64,000 nt of DNA, from positions 5,440,001 through 5,504,000 of the forward strand of contig NC_037094.1 in NCBI RefSeq assembly GCF_002994745.2, written 5' to 3'. Under the pieces are notes generated by a model, which was not told the DNA's origin, made no database searches, and was given only the letters and a program-made list of their open reading frames with translations. Each line of letters opens with the position of its first letter. Position 1 is the first letter of the stretch. The DNA comes from Rosa chinensis (lineage: Eukaryota > Streptophyta > Magnoliopsida > Rosales > Rosaceae). Both the position numbers and the translations under genes were made by a program. Below, piece by piece: positions 37,623 to 49,177 of this stretch.

Positions 37623-40600
37623 TTATGGTATTTCAACCAGTTCAATATCTTCATCGATTGTTTCTTCACCGATGATTTCTTCCTTTATTTCTGAGGAAGA
37701 TGGTTGTTCCATAGTCGTTTCTTGGAATACAGTTGTTGCAACTCCTTTTGTTTGTTCCATGGTTTCCTGGAATAGAGTTTCAACTTCTTTCTCTTTTTTC
37801 TCAGCGAAATACTCTTCATATTCTTGCTCAACCCATTGGCTGACAAGACCATTCTTGGTTTTTCTTCTTGCTTCAGCTATGAAGCATTCTTTGTGATACG
37901 TCTTCTTAGACTCTTCACAGAACATAGGGAGACCATTCTTCTCGTGACATAAACAGTAGTCACAGACGAATGAACCAGGGTTTACCTGATAAGAAGACAT
38001 GAAGGATTCTGTCTTGCTTTCTTCCCAATTTTTGACTTTCAAAACGTTCATTTGTCTGGATTCGAAGTACTCTACTTCAGAATCTATCTCAGACTCTTCT
38101 GATGAACTGTCTTCGTCTTCAGACCAGGCAGAGTAGACTGACCTGTCGTCATCTTCATCATCAGAATAGACTATTTCGTAGCCTTTCAAGTTTGTTATCT
38201 CTACTATTTGCTCGTATTCTTCAAAGAGAGCTTTATTAGATCTTTTACCCTTTTCTGGGCATTCATTGGCATAGTGCCCTTCAGCTTTACACAACCAACA
38301 TCTGCAAGCTTTCTTGCTAGGTTGTTTATGCTGCTGAGTATTCTTCTTTTTCTTGAAGAATTTCTTTTTTGGATCTTCATCCTGTTGCTTCTTGTAATTG
38401 GAGCTTTTCTTGAATCTCCAATTCTTCTTCTGATTACTCTTTTTGAATTTTTTAGAGTAATATTTTTCTTTTTTCTTCATTCTGTGGAATTTGGATTCAT
38501 GACATCCCCAGTTTGTGGGTATATCCAGTATTCCGTAACAGAAATTTTCAACTCCTTTGAGTTGCTTCTTGGCCATCTTAGCTCTAAGATTGGCTTTGCA
38601 TTGCTCCTTCAGTAGTTGCCGGATTCTGTCGGCAATACCTCCAACTGAAAATCTTTCAATTGGTTTCTCAGCTATGCTTTCTCTCACAGCTGTTCTCCAT
38701 GGTTCAGGGAGCTTTCTGTGCAACAGATTAACTAGATCAGTATTCTCTAGTTCACCAATTGTACAGTAATATTCCTGAAACTCATTCAGGTATTCTTCGA
38801 AATATCTCATGTCACAGATTTTGAGAGCATAGATATTCGACTTTGCCGTTTCTTTGGCTTTCTCACTCAGATTTGAGTGATCTCCACAGAACTGATCGTA
38901 CAGGGGTACTGCAAAATCATACGGAGACTTTGAATTTTTTATCTCTTCAAGCCAGTCTCTTCCTCTGGTAGTTTCCTTGAAAGATAGGTAGTACTTTTTT
39001 GCCACTCCGATGAGAGTAGTTTCATAGTACACCTGCAAATCTGGTGCTTCAAATTTGCCAAGGGTGAGTGCAGACGCCATCATCAGGCTATCTACCCATT
39101 GGTCAATGGTTTTTCTTTTGTCTAGACTCTTGTCTAGATTCAACCAGATTCCATAGTTGGTGATAGGAACTCTGGGCAGATTGTCCTCGGGGACGAATCT
39201 TTGAGAATTTCTTTCTCCTTTTTTACCCGTGAGGGCTTTCTGAACTGGGAGTTTCATTTCCCTTGTTTCTTTTTTTATGAAAGTTCTGGAGCTTCCTCCT
39301 TCTTCCATTTCAACATCTTGATAAGGAAAGACTTTTCTTGTCTTTCTGCATTTGAATTCTTTCATTTCCTCGATTAGTTTTTCTAATCGTTCAGGACTTT
39401 CACAATTCTCAGCTTCTTTGTAAAGATCATAGAGCCTCTCAGCTCTGAGCATATGGACTGGTCTGCATAGATCAGCTTCCAGATCTTCTTCTGATATTGG
39501 CTCTTCAATAGGGGGTTTTGTACCACTGACACCGGCTTCTCTGGTGCTGTAGCTTCTTCTCAGAAGATTGCTGTTTATCCTGATGTTCTCAGGACAGACA
39601 TCACTTTTTCTGTGATTGTCGAAGTTGAGGCTGATTTCTCCAGTTCTTCTACTCTCGTAGATCTTTGCTTTTGCTCTTTCCGGTAGCATTTTTGGACCGG
39701 ATAGTTTCCATTCAAGAGGAAAAGTTACTTCATTCCAAGCAACCTTGTGAATCTGCTGTGAATGGTTCTTCTGGCTGGTGAGGAATCCAGTAGTGAGACC
39801 AGGGATGTTGGAGAGCCTTGTCTTTGGTTCTACTGTGGTGCTCATCAGTTTATAGTACACTCTGTATACTATTGCCAATTCTTGCATTTCTTCTTTCATT
39901 GAGATCCAGTCTGTCTTGACTCTCAGTCTTAGGCAGTGGGCTGCATCTTTCAAGCTGGTGGAAAATTTGGGGAAGCAGTTGAAATATGCTACCTGGTTGC
40001 ATAGTGATGCTTCTAGAGTTCCCAACAGACTAGCTTGGAAGTCTGTCAATCTGTTGTCTTGCAGGACACATAGGCCTGAACAGTTGATGCCTTCTCTTGC
40101 CAATAGTTTTATGCCGACTTGGACTGCTCCAATGTGCATAAATTGGTACTGCTTTGCTTGTGCTCTGGCAACTTCAGCAGGGGTGATCATCAAGAGATCT
40201 GTTTCTCCTGTTGTTGAGGGGGTTGTGAATTCAAGTACTTTGAAATGATGGCTATCCATCAGGTCAAATGTTCCCCGTCTGTAGATCTGTTTGAAATCTA
40301 GCTTTGGAATTGAGGAGTTTTTCACCTCATGCTCGATTTCATTGTATTCAAATTCTTCAGAATTTAGGAGTTGAACTCCTTTCTTTTTTCCAAAGATGCT
40401 TAACATCTTCATTTCTCTTTTTTCAGTATTCTCCGGGTTTTCATACCGGATACTAGTCTGACTAATAGATGGTTCCAGAAAAATCATGTTAGGAACACGA
40501 TTTGTGTCTGGTTTTTCTAATGGTTTGAATCCATTAGTCTTCTTTTTTACTGTAGGCAATTTCTTGTCCTTCAGTATAGATTCCAGCGTTTTTTGCTGTT

Positions 40601-40829
40601 CTTTGATTTTTCTACTAACACTCGTTAGTTTTTCTTCTTCCGTTTTTGGAAGATCTTTGCTATAATCCAGTTTGTTTTCCAATATTTCCAATTGGTGGAT
40701 TATAGCAGGTATTTTTTCTAGTGTCGACTGACATCTAGATATTTCTAGTAACAGCTTCTGATATTTCTCATCAGAAGATTTCAGTAGAGAATTTATTTTC
40801 TCTAATAATAATTCTGACATTGTCCCCAT
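37623..40829 (-). pseudogene. Pararetroviral polyprotein, N-terminal part (movement and coat protein regions)
   Basis: 1,068 codons open from ATG 40827-40829 to TAA 37623-37625. Residues 1-100 form a charged coiled-coil-like region. About 180-345 is the caulimovirid movement-protein domain (visible: RRGTFDLMDSHHF, LCNQVAYFNCFP). About 560-850 is the coat region, ending in a basic Lys-rich stretch and the zinc knuckle CWLCKAEGHYANEC (about 845). A very acidic stretch follows, then a second Cys/His motif (CDYCLCH..C..HKEC, about 958-985). The stop is in the same frame as the downstream protease, so it is read as an inactivating mutation rather than a natural end; a separate viral ORF cannot be excluded. 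Confidence 0.88.
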
Positions 40830-40860
40830 TAAGGAGGGGTTCTCCTTGAGCCTTTTACAA

Positions 40861-40872
40861 TCTCTGATACCA
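40861..40872 (-). other. tRNA-Met primer binding site of the pararetrovirus
   Basis: TGGTATCAGAGA on the minus strand matches the initiator-tRNA primer site used for minus-strand synthesis in Caulimoviridae. It lies only 31 bases ahead of the polyprotein ATG. Confidence 0.85.
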
Positions 40873-40884
40873 GTGAAGTGCGGA

Positions 40885-41115
40885 TCTAACCAATGCTCAA
40901 ATAATTCAGAGGTTTTTGTTCCTCTTCCAGAACATATAAGAGATTTTCTATCTCTTCTTCTATTTTATAGATTCTAGTCTGAAGTCTATAAATAATATCC
41001 CAGTAATTGGGAGATTCTCTATCAAGGCTGTCCCGATAGGTTTTTAATTTTCTCAGTTTTTCTCTCTCTTTCTGCAGCTCTTTAGTAGTATGTTTGCATA
41101 TAGCTACTAACTCAA
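40885..41115 (-). pseudogene. Upstream open coiled-coil frame without ATG, beside the viral primer site
   Basis: On the minus strand a frame of about 76 codons reads through LELVAICKHTTKELQKEREK, YRDSLDRESPNYWDIIYRLQ and IEEEIENLLYVLEEEQKP to a stop just before the primer site. It is strongly helical and acidic. No ATG opens it in this copy, so it may be the truncated 3' end of a small viral ORF that precedes the origin on the circular genome. Confidence 0.45.
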
Positions 41116-41130
41116 GTCTGTCTACAATTG

Positions 41131-41555
41131 AAATTATGAATAGTAATTTGTACTGTTTACCTTTCGAATTAGAGGATGACTGTCAGCTTCATATATATAT
41201 TCAAATGAAACAAACTCTGATGGGCCCACCACGTTTCTAAAACAACGTATATAAACACTTATGAAAGAGACATATGCAGATGCAGACTCTAACAGATCAA
41301 GACAACAAAGAAAAAGGGTACTAATGGTAGTGATTTTGAAAAGACGGGTAGGTAGGAAAGAAAGTGAGAAAAAGTTGTGTAAAAGGGAACAAAAATAATA
41401 CACTGGGGTGTATGAGAAGTATTTTCCCCGATTTGGGGTGTATGAGCATTAACCCTTAATTTTTTTTTTTGAATCAAAGATGTAAGATTTTTTTTGGAGT
41501 CAAAGATGTAAGATTTTAAAGCTTTTACTTTTACTTCTCTATAATATAAAAATTA
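41131..41555. other. Flank of the pararetrovirus copy
   Basis: AT-rich; no gene recognised. Confidence 0.35.
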
Positions 41556-41559
41556 TAAA

Positions 41560-41972
41560 GAAGCTGTTGGAGTTGCCTTATGCACTCTGGTGCATCGTGA
41601 AACCATATAGAAGCATGCAATGCTTCAAAATCATTTGTAGCTAAACGGTGTGCTATTCCATTGCAGCTTTGAGGAGTATGAATGATCTGAACTCATGTTA
41701 ATTGAGACCATGTTTGCTTAATATCATCGATAATACCTCCATTTTCTATCAAACTATGATCTGCAGTATGTATTTATGCTATTGCTTCCATACAATCACT
41801 TTGTACAACCACATCCTGCACTTGAAGAGAGAGTAACATATCTAGCCCTGCTCTTATTGCTAGCATTTCACACTATTTTGGAGACGCCGCATATGGAATG
41901 AGATGTGCAAAAGCATCAATAAAATCACAATTATAGTTACGTAACACACCACTGATGTCGCCTTGATGATGA
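41560..41972 (-). pseudogene. Decayed RNase H-like (RVT_3) fragment
   Basis: The minus-strand frame reads GVLRNYNCDFIDAFAHLIPY, then CEMLAIRAGLDMLLSLQ, VVVQSDCMEAIA, and near its end HTPQSCNGIAHRLATNDFEA. This is the typical order of the RNase H-like domain found in plant LINEs and in stand-alone plant genes of the RVT_3 family. At least three in-frame stops are present. No reverse transcriptase lies upstream, so it is either a LINE piece or a dead member of the stand-alone family. Confidence 0.7.
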
Positions 41973-41979
41973 TTAGAAA

Positions 41980-42805
41980 GAAACGTGGCGTCATCATTGT
42001 AGTTATAATCACTTTTCTTCTTTTAATTAGGAACTATCGTTCCTTCACACAGACGGAAAGTACTTTTTTATTTTAGAAAAAAAATAATGAAACATTTTTG
42101 CTTGCTGTAGAAATAAGATAGTGGAAGAGAAAAGTGGATTGTGTGATATTTATTTATGTATTTATTTATCTTGATAAAAATATATTTTATAATTGATATA
42201 ATTGTTCTTATGATTTAATTTATTCTCAATTTTTTTTAATCTTTTAAGAATTGTTTTGTCAAAATTGTCAAAATTTTTAATTTTAGCTAACAATGACTCT
42301 TTTTCTAATAATATATAAATTAGTAATATTCATGTGTGACTAATTTAAAGCCATTAATTTTATGATTTTAGCGGGTATAGAAAAAAAGATAGGGAAATGA
42401 TGAAAAATATCATATTGGTGGCATAGTAATGACCTTTGTATAGTATTTGATTTGATAAGTATGTACAATAATAAGCTTTAACTATTCAATTATATTTTCA
42501 TTTAGAGCTATTTAATTATGAAAAATGAATGTCTAAACTATATAATTTATTATATAGTTAAGACATTCATTTTTCATTTAGTGTTTTATATAATTTATAA
42601 TTCATGAAAATTAATTTGTTTCATTCAACGAGCAAATTAATTTTATTATGAATTATAAATTGAGCGAGTTAAAATCTTCTAGCATTTTTTTAATAATATT
42701 GATAATCATAATAATAATTTTATTATTGTTGAGGAACAAGGGTTAGCTTTCTGTTGAGATGAGCACAATCACCAAACCAAAATGATACAACCATGCTTGA
42801 AAAAA
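41980..42805. other. Intergenic spacer
   Basis: Very AT-rich with an imperfect inverted repeat around 42535-42660 ('ataatttattatatagttaagac', 'attatgaattataaat'). No gene. Confidence 0.35.
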
Positions 42806-42813
42806 CTAAAAAA

Positions 42814-43455
42814 TAGGGATGGCAAAAATCCCCATAGGGTAGGGTACCCATAGGGTATTCGACCCTAACGGTGAGAAATTCGGGGGAAATAGGGTAACGG
42901 GGATGGGGATCCCCAGTATTCGAATTCTGAAATCGGGTACGGGGCGGGGATGGTATTTTGATCCCCATCCCCATATCCACCCAATAAGAATTATATGAAA
43001 ATATATGTAATATATATATATATTTTATTTATTTATTATATATATTTTTGATATTATTTATAAATAAATATTTATGTAAACTTCATCTTTTTGTCAATAT
43101 TTAAATTCTATTAATAAAAATATTCAAAAAAAGGAAGATTATTTTAATAAAAGATTTTTATCAACATGTTAATTTTTCTTGATTGAAATACGAAATTTAT
43201 TTTATTTTTATGTTTGATTTTAAGTTCATATTTTACAATCAATAATTATTTGTATAAATTTTTATATAATAAATTACTAATATTGTTAACGGGGATTTGG
43301 GCGGGTACGGGGAAATAATCCCCAATGGGGACGGGGAAGGGGAATCCCCAGTATCTTATTACGGGGATTGGGGAGGGTAAGGGGAAGAAGAATGAAGTCG
43401 GGTATGAAGATGGTAATTTAATCCCCTTACCCTACCCACCCTATTGCCAACCCTA
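42814..43455. mobile_element. Non-autonomous hAT-type element
   Basis: The ends are inverted: TAGGGATGGCAA on the left; the right end, reversed, reads TAGGGTTGGCAA. The flanks CTAAAAAA (42806-42813) and CTAAAAAC (43456-43463) form an 8-base duplication with one mismatch. Subterminal regions are full of GGGGAT/ATCCCC runs in both orientations, with an AT-rich centre. No transposase. Confidence 0.82.
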
Positions 43456-43463
43456 CTAAAAAC

Positions 43464-44139
43464 GTTCTTGTTAAGGTTTCCTTTTTATGTCATTACGATA
43501 CTTTCTCTATGCGAGTGGAGGAAAGAGCGCGTGGTGTTGGTTTGGGAAGGTGGGATGAAGTTTCAGTCTCTTGTGCGATGATTCTGTGTGGACTGTGGAC
43601 CACACAATGACTCGTTTGTAGGTCAACATTTTTTAATCAATGGGGCTCACATTAGGTGTAGCAACGGACCAAAATAATGCTCTAACACCAAAATATCTGC
43701 CACGTGATTAGGGATTTCTACTCTGTTTCTCTGATTTTATTTTTGATTTTTTTGTAATTTATTATTACAAAATAAACAAACTAAAATCTAAAATCCTTTG
43801 AACTCCCTCTTTTTATATATGCAGAGTGAGATTTCTGAAAAGGAGTTGTTGAGATTAGTGGATCTACAAATATAAATTACGAATTATATAGAACAATTTG
43901 AAGAATCTGTGGTGAAAGCAAAAAAAAGTCTTTTTACAAAAAATTAATTTTGTAGCATATGTAATTACCTGTATAAAATGCTTGAATGAGATTGATTAAG
44001 ACTAAATTGCTATGCGATGAATATCTTGGACTAAAAATTTATTACGCTAAGGTTGTTTTAATTTTTTTTTTTTATATATTGGTTGAGAGATTATTTTCTT
44101 TGAATTTCTTTTGATGAATCATCAACGTTAATCATGAGT
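43464..44139. other. Intergenic spacer
   Basis: No gene or bounded repeat recognised. Confidence 0.35.
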
Positions 44140-44257
44140 TAATGTACATAGTTGTTGTTGTTATCGGGTAAATGTACATAGCTGTTGTTGTTTTATCGGG
44201 TAAATGTACATAGCTGTTGTTGTTATCGGGTTAATGTACATAGCTGTTGTTTTCGGG
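44140..44257. repeat. Minisatellite, four units of about 30-33 bases
   Basis: 'aatgtacatag(c/t)tgttgttg..ttatcgggt' occurs four times head to tail, with small length changes in the TTG/TTAT part. Confidence 0.85.
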
Positions 44258-44579
44258 TCCATTAATAAAGCAAAGCTTGCTTTGACGGGGCCTATGGTGA
44301 TTGATGAGCATGTTGCTCTTATTTATGTCATGGCAAGTGCAACCATTCCTTGTTTACTAGATCTTAGGGCACCTTGATGAGGGGACAATTTGAGTTCCGT
44401 GCCCCACACCACATCAGTAAAAGGAAATCACTTTAGTTACTTTGGTTGTTAGCCATACATATCTTTATTTTCAAATATAAATAAATAAATAAAATACTAC
44501 AGTCATCTTAGTACTCGAGATTCGGTGAGTACTATTATATCAGTAATAATGCATCAGATTTGATACAGTATTTGAGATT

Positions 44580-47500
44580 TTTTTTTAAAGGAATATTGAT
44601 ATAAAAAAATCAATAGCTGTATAAATGATTAAAGTCTTACAAACCCCTTTACACAAGAATCTGAAAAAACTCGGTAAATCCTATTTAAGCATATGCATAA
44701 AACTCATTATGGTCTAAAGGGATGCTCGCATTTAAGAAAGGCTAGTCTAGCAAAAGAAAAACCTTGCTCCTTAAGACAAAATCATTCATCTATCCCTTAC
44801 TTGTCAACACACAATAGTGGTACAAATACGAAGCTAGACACATCTCAAAAAACTTTTAGAAGCTCTTCCTGCTATACTAGGCATATCACATTATCACCTA
44901 CTACCAAAAATATTTAAAAAGGGCTAGCTCATTTCCTCGAGAGCTTGAGCTTGATGCACCATCAGCATTGTCTAGCTTGGCCTGCAAAATTCTCTTGACC
45001 TTATTCTACTTGTCAAATGCCCCATAAGGTTGCAGTACCTTCATCTTGGCAGCCATACCATAAGGCAAGCCTATTTCTGCTTCCTGATGGTCGACCTCAC
45101 TTCTTCTTGACCTCTTGTTGTAATGGAATCAAACTCATCTCTACCATTTCCAGATTCTTCTTCCCTACCTCCAAACTCAACTTCATTTTCTTTGGGTTTG
45201 ATACTTATGTTCTAAAGACTAGGATTTGACTATTGACCGATAACCTAGTTTGAAGAGCAGCATTGATCCTGCTACAGCTACTAGAAGGGGGCTGAGCTAA
45301 TTGCGTCCCCCAACTTGCCAACACCTCCAAAACCTCCTGTTGCATCGAGGAATCACCCAGAATAGTTCTCTCATCGTCTTCTTCATTCAAAGTCAGCCCC
45401 GAGCATGGTAAACCAACATGGGCAACTAAACCACAAATACCACAGAGCCTAAAAAGTTTATTGTTTTTGAACTTACACAAAAGCTCAACCTTATCCTCGT
45501 CCCAGTACCAACGTTATAACAAGAGCAGTCGAGTGAACGGGATTTCGACCTGAATCTGATACTTACTAATACGACGTCTTGATTGTCGATTTCTAGAAAA
45601 TCTCAAAGCGTGTAACCTATCATCATCATAATCCTTTCGTATAAAAAAAACCGGAGGTATTTCCTGCATCATGATCCAATAGGATGCCTTCACCAGTGGT
45701 AGCAACTCCACTGGGGGGACATCATCATAAGTAGCCAAAGCCACCGGAGCTCGGTTGAAATCCCACGGTGCTTCTTTTCAGATCTGATCTCGATCAGTTG
45801 GATCCAAAAAAGTGAAGAGAACATGGTGTCCCTCTGCCTATTCCTCTTGCAGAGTACAATTCACCCTTCATGCATTACGAAACATACCTAGAAACGGCCT
45901 TGCCTTGAATTCCCTTGCGTAACACCCCGATTTGCACATCCTCAAATCGATCACGTTACAGTGCCGCGAACCATTAGGAGCATAAGCTAAAGATAGTTCA
46001 GCCACACTCCTAAAGGTACGCAAGGCATTTAAATAAGATTTGACACTAAAATTACTTTTCAATGGAAGGTAAAATCGAGCTAGAAGCGTGAATATGAATG
46101 AGGTGAAATTGAGAAGAATTTTGGTACAATAACTTGTTACGTCGAATACCAAAGGAATTTAGCATGCAATTTTTGAATCAATAACTTCATAGCAAACACA
46201 TATATAACCGGCAGAAAATAATTGAAGAAGATGTTCTGATCAATTGTTACAAACTTACTACCAAACAAGGAATTATGAAATAGGTAGAATAATAAGATAG
46301 ATAATAGGATTTGGAATCCACAATCCAAATCCTGTTAACTGAAACAACTTTTTGACAATACACAAATTCGAAATTGAGAGAAAGCATGCCACACCGCCAA
46401 TCCTAGCTGTCTCCTCTTCGTGCACAATACCTGCAATCACACAACTGTTGTAGGGGTGAGCAATCGTCCTCGCTAGCCCAGTAGAGGGATCAACCCCAGC
46501 TAGGTTTGAAAACAATTCTAATATATAAACATAGGTGCCGGCGAGTAAGTAAAACTACATATATAGATAAAATCCACATTGAAAACATTTTCTGTAAACT
46601 CAAATATTCGGATATCCGATTAACAAACCTGATGACCGATCATAAAGCCAACTACACCCTTAACACGATTACTATTGTTTAAACCGGCAAGATGTAGCGA
46701 GAGTGTCCACTTACGCCGTATCACCTAGAAGCAGTGCTACATCTCAAAGGATGTCAGACACTCTACTGTCCATACGGCCCCTCCGGAGGTTTAGGGGATC
46801 GAAGCCCAAGGAAGTCACTATGCTCCTCTCACTCTCAGGTTACCCTCATTATCTCAAATAAGAATAATCATATAAAACCAATTTTAAAACTATAAAACAA
46901 TATAGAAAACCACTAACTAGGGAGAGTCCCCCTACCTGGAGTCCAAAGTTAAGCGGTGTTGGGTGAATAATCGATGCAACACCATCGTCCACTGATCTCC
47001 TTTGAGTTATAGGAGTCCCTAATCCGGAAATAAGCAAGTGTCACTAACTATATGGAAGTGAAAGATGACAAAGCTGGATTATTTTGGAACTGGATAGTCT
47101 GATGGTTTAGACATAGTAAACATTGACCAATCAAGCTAAAAATTCCCAAAAATAAAGTTCAAGGTGTACTGAATACATCCCAAAAAGAATCAAGTAAAAA
47201 GGATGAAAATTGAAGGAGTTATGCTCAAAACATTTTAGCTTGTCAGAAATTGAATGAAACTGAATTGGTTTCCAGATTCCTTAATGAGACTGAAAATAAC
47301 AAGCTTTGGATATTTACCCTTTAATAACATCACTGAGCTGAAGTGAAGGATTCACAATACTTGCCAATCATTTAACCGGAGACAAAAACATAATGAAAAC
47401 ACAATCAATTTTGATGTGTTCAGAGAGAGCAAATGGAGTCTCTTTCAAATTGATATGCACATGAATAGGCTTTGATATGCAAGGAATTCAATAAAAAAAA

Positions 47501-48613
47501 AAGGATTATGTCAGAGGTTAATATAAAACTCAGGGAGTTTGATCAAGTAAACCCAAATTTCAAATACAAGCTAAGCCATACGAGAGCATGTTGTATGAAT
47601 ATGGATACAAACCAGAAACCAACCAATCATATCATTAACCACATTAAGAACAAAGTTGAGAGAAAATAAGACACTCACCATGAATCAAACGTATGGGTGA
47701 GTTCCCTCATGAAATTTGACAGGAAAAGATGGGGACAAGACGAATTTGGCCAAGCCTAGTCATATATCAAGGAATGCCACTTCCGATTTAAACATGCAAG
47801 GTAAAATAAGAGGACCTCATTGAGTAGGATACTCAATACAATATATTGAGTTCTAAAATCAGTAGGAAGAGAAGGAAATATAAACTGAACAATGATATTA
47901 CCTCATAATAGAATTATTTCCAAAGGAATTTGAGGAATCTTGATAAGGAAAGGGGATAAAGAAAAGCTGAAACTCGAAATCTGCTGATTTCTGAGCAACC
48001 TCTACTCAGATCTATGTACAGACTTCATTACAGATTTGATCACACTGATTTTTGGATATGTTATAGAAGAGATGATGATCAACAACTTTCATGAAGAACG
48101 TTTTTCGATCAAAGGCTTCGATTTAAGTGCATTAAGGCATGAAAATTGATTGACGTAAACAGGGCTAAGAGAAGCTTCAGGAGGAGAAGAAAGGGGAGAT
48201 TTTGTTTTCTGGCAGAAAAAGGTAAAGCTTGTTTCTTAAAGAACTACTTTTGAGAATTGAGCTTAATAAGGTTAGTCTCGATGGAGTTCTCTAAAAAGAG
48301 GTTAATGATATGGGATGATAATAAGAAACTTAAGAAAATAATATGTTTGGAATATAAATTGTAGAAAAGAGATAATTATTTAAAAGTAATACAGAAGTTG
48401 AACAAATTTTGCAAGAATTGTCATAAGAGATATGTTGAAGATTAGGAAACAACTAAAAACTTATCCGCTGAAACTCAAAAGAGACTTGAAATTTCCGGGT
48501 CTCACACCTTGCCGTCAAAATTTCCCCACCATAAAAACCTTAGAGAGTCGCAAACCCATCCCATTCGAATTCTTTCTCTTAGCGCTTGCGAGAGAAGAGG
48601 CGAGATGTGTCAT
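44580..48613 (-). mobile_element. L1-type LINE remnant, split by a solo LTR
   Basis: On the minus strand ORF1 starts at ATG 48611-48613 (MTHLASSLASAKRKNSNGMG). It is interrupted at 48506 by the solo LTR and resumes at 45917. Further on are FNRAPVALATYDDVPPVELL (about 45690-45755), as in the DUF4283 part of plant LINE ORF1, and the knuckle LCGICGLVAHVGLPC (near 45405-45450). Frameshifts and stops are frequent. No endonuclease or reverse transcriptase follows, so the element is internally deleted. The left limit is placed at a T-run (44579-44587) that would be the poly-A tail; that border is tentative. Confidence 0.65.
45918..48506 (-). mobile_element. Solo LTR of a gypsy-type element inside the LINE
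   Basis: CCTTG at 45913-45917 is repeated exactly at 48507-48511. Read on the minus strand the 2,589-base insert begins TGTGAGACCCGG and ends GGGGTGTTACG, so the final CA has become CG. Starts of the TGTGA..CCCG type with ..GTTAC(A) ends occur in large plant gypsy LTRs. No gag-pol is present, so it is a solo LTR. The LINE ORF1 sequence continues on both sides. Confidence 0.82.
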
Positions 48614-48649
48614 ATCCGAGGTATTTAAAATAAATAAATAAATATTACG

Positions 48650-49177
48650 AGGGAATTAGGTAGAGATTTTGTTAGTTTTTTTTTTTTGACGTATAAAATA
48701 GAGGAAGGATAAGATTGTTGGGTGATTATTTTACGAGCTAGGTAACCAAAAAAAAAAAAAATACTCGGGAATATTTTTTCAAATTTCTCTTGAGGTGAAA
48801 TCTTAAATTTGTGGACTCGATAATAAAGCACACGAGGCACCGAGTCTATAAGAATTTTCAGGAGGTTTTCGGACATTCGAAATATTTATTATGATGTTTG
48901 GAAGTTTTAAAATTAGGAATAATTAATTAAGAAAAAGAAAATAAAAAGGGAAATTTCGTGGTGTAATCTAGGTCATTGAGATTAACCACCGCTTGATCAC
49001 AGCCATTGAAAATCAATTAATGAAGAACCATATAAAGGCGGAGATCATATCGATCGGGGGGGGGGGGGGGGAGCTCCAGAAGCTTCAAGGCTTCTGACTC
49101 CTGTCGATGACTCGACGACCCGCAATGGGTCTTTATCGAAAATCGTCCGTCCAGCCACGACGTGGTGACGGATCGAT
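48650..49177. other. Intergenic spacer with a G-run
   Basis: A run of 16-17 G's lies at about 49057-49073. No gene recognised. Confidence 0.4.

Larger units (their letters stand above)
33600..41130 (-). mobile_element. Endogenous pararetrovirus (Caulimoviridae), nearly full length
   Basis: Minus-strand order: tRNA-Met primer site (40861-40872), polyprotein start (40829), movement protein, coat region with zinc knuckle, aspartic protease, reverse transcriptase, RNase H, an unassigned extension, stop (33984), then a strong TATA promoter (33744-33755). There is no integrase and there are no LTRs, which separates it from retrotransposons. All coding parts share one frame over 2,282 codons with three internal stops. 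Two Cys/His motifs between coat and protease recall badnavirus-like polyproteins, but the genus is not decided. Because the viral genome is circular, the pre-primer segment (40873-41130) and the promoter segment (33600-33983) are the two ends of the linearised copy. Boundaries are approximate. Confidence 0.92.

Noticed and set aside
36171..40248. Several plus-strand frames of 80-135 codons
   Set aside because: Shadows of the pararetroviral polyprotein on the minus strand.
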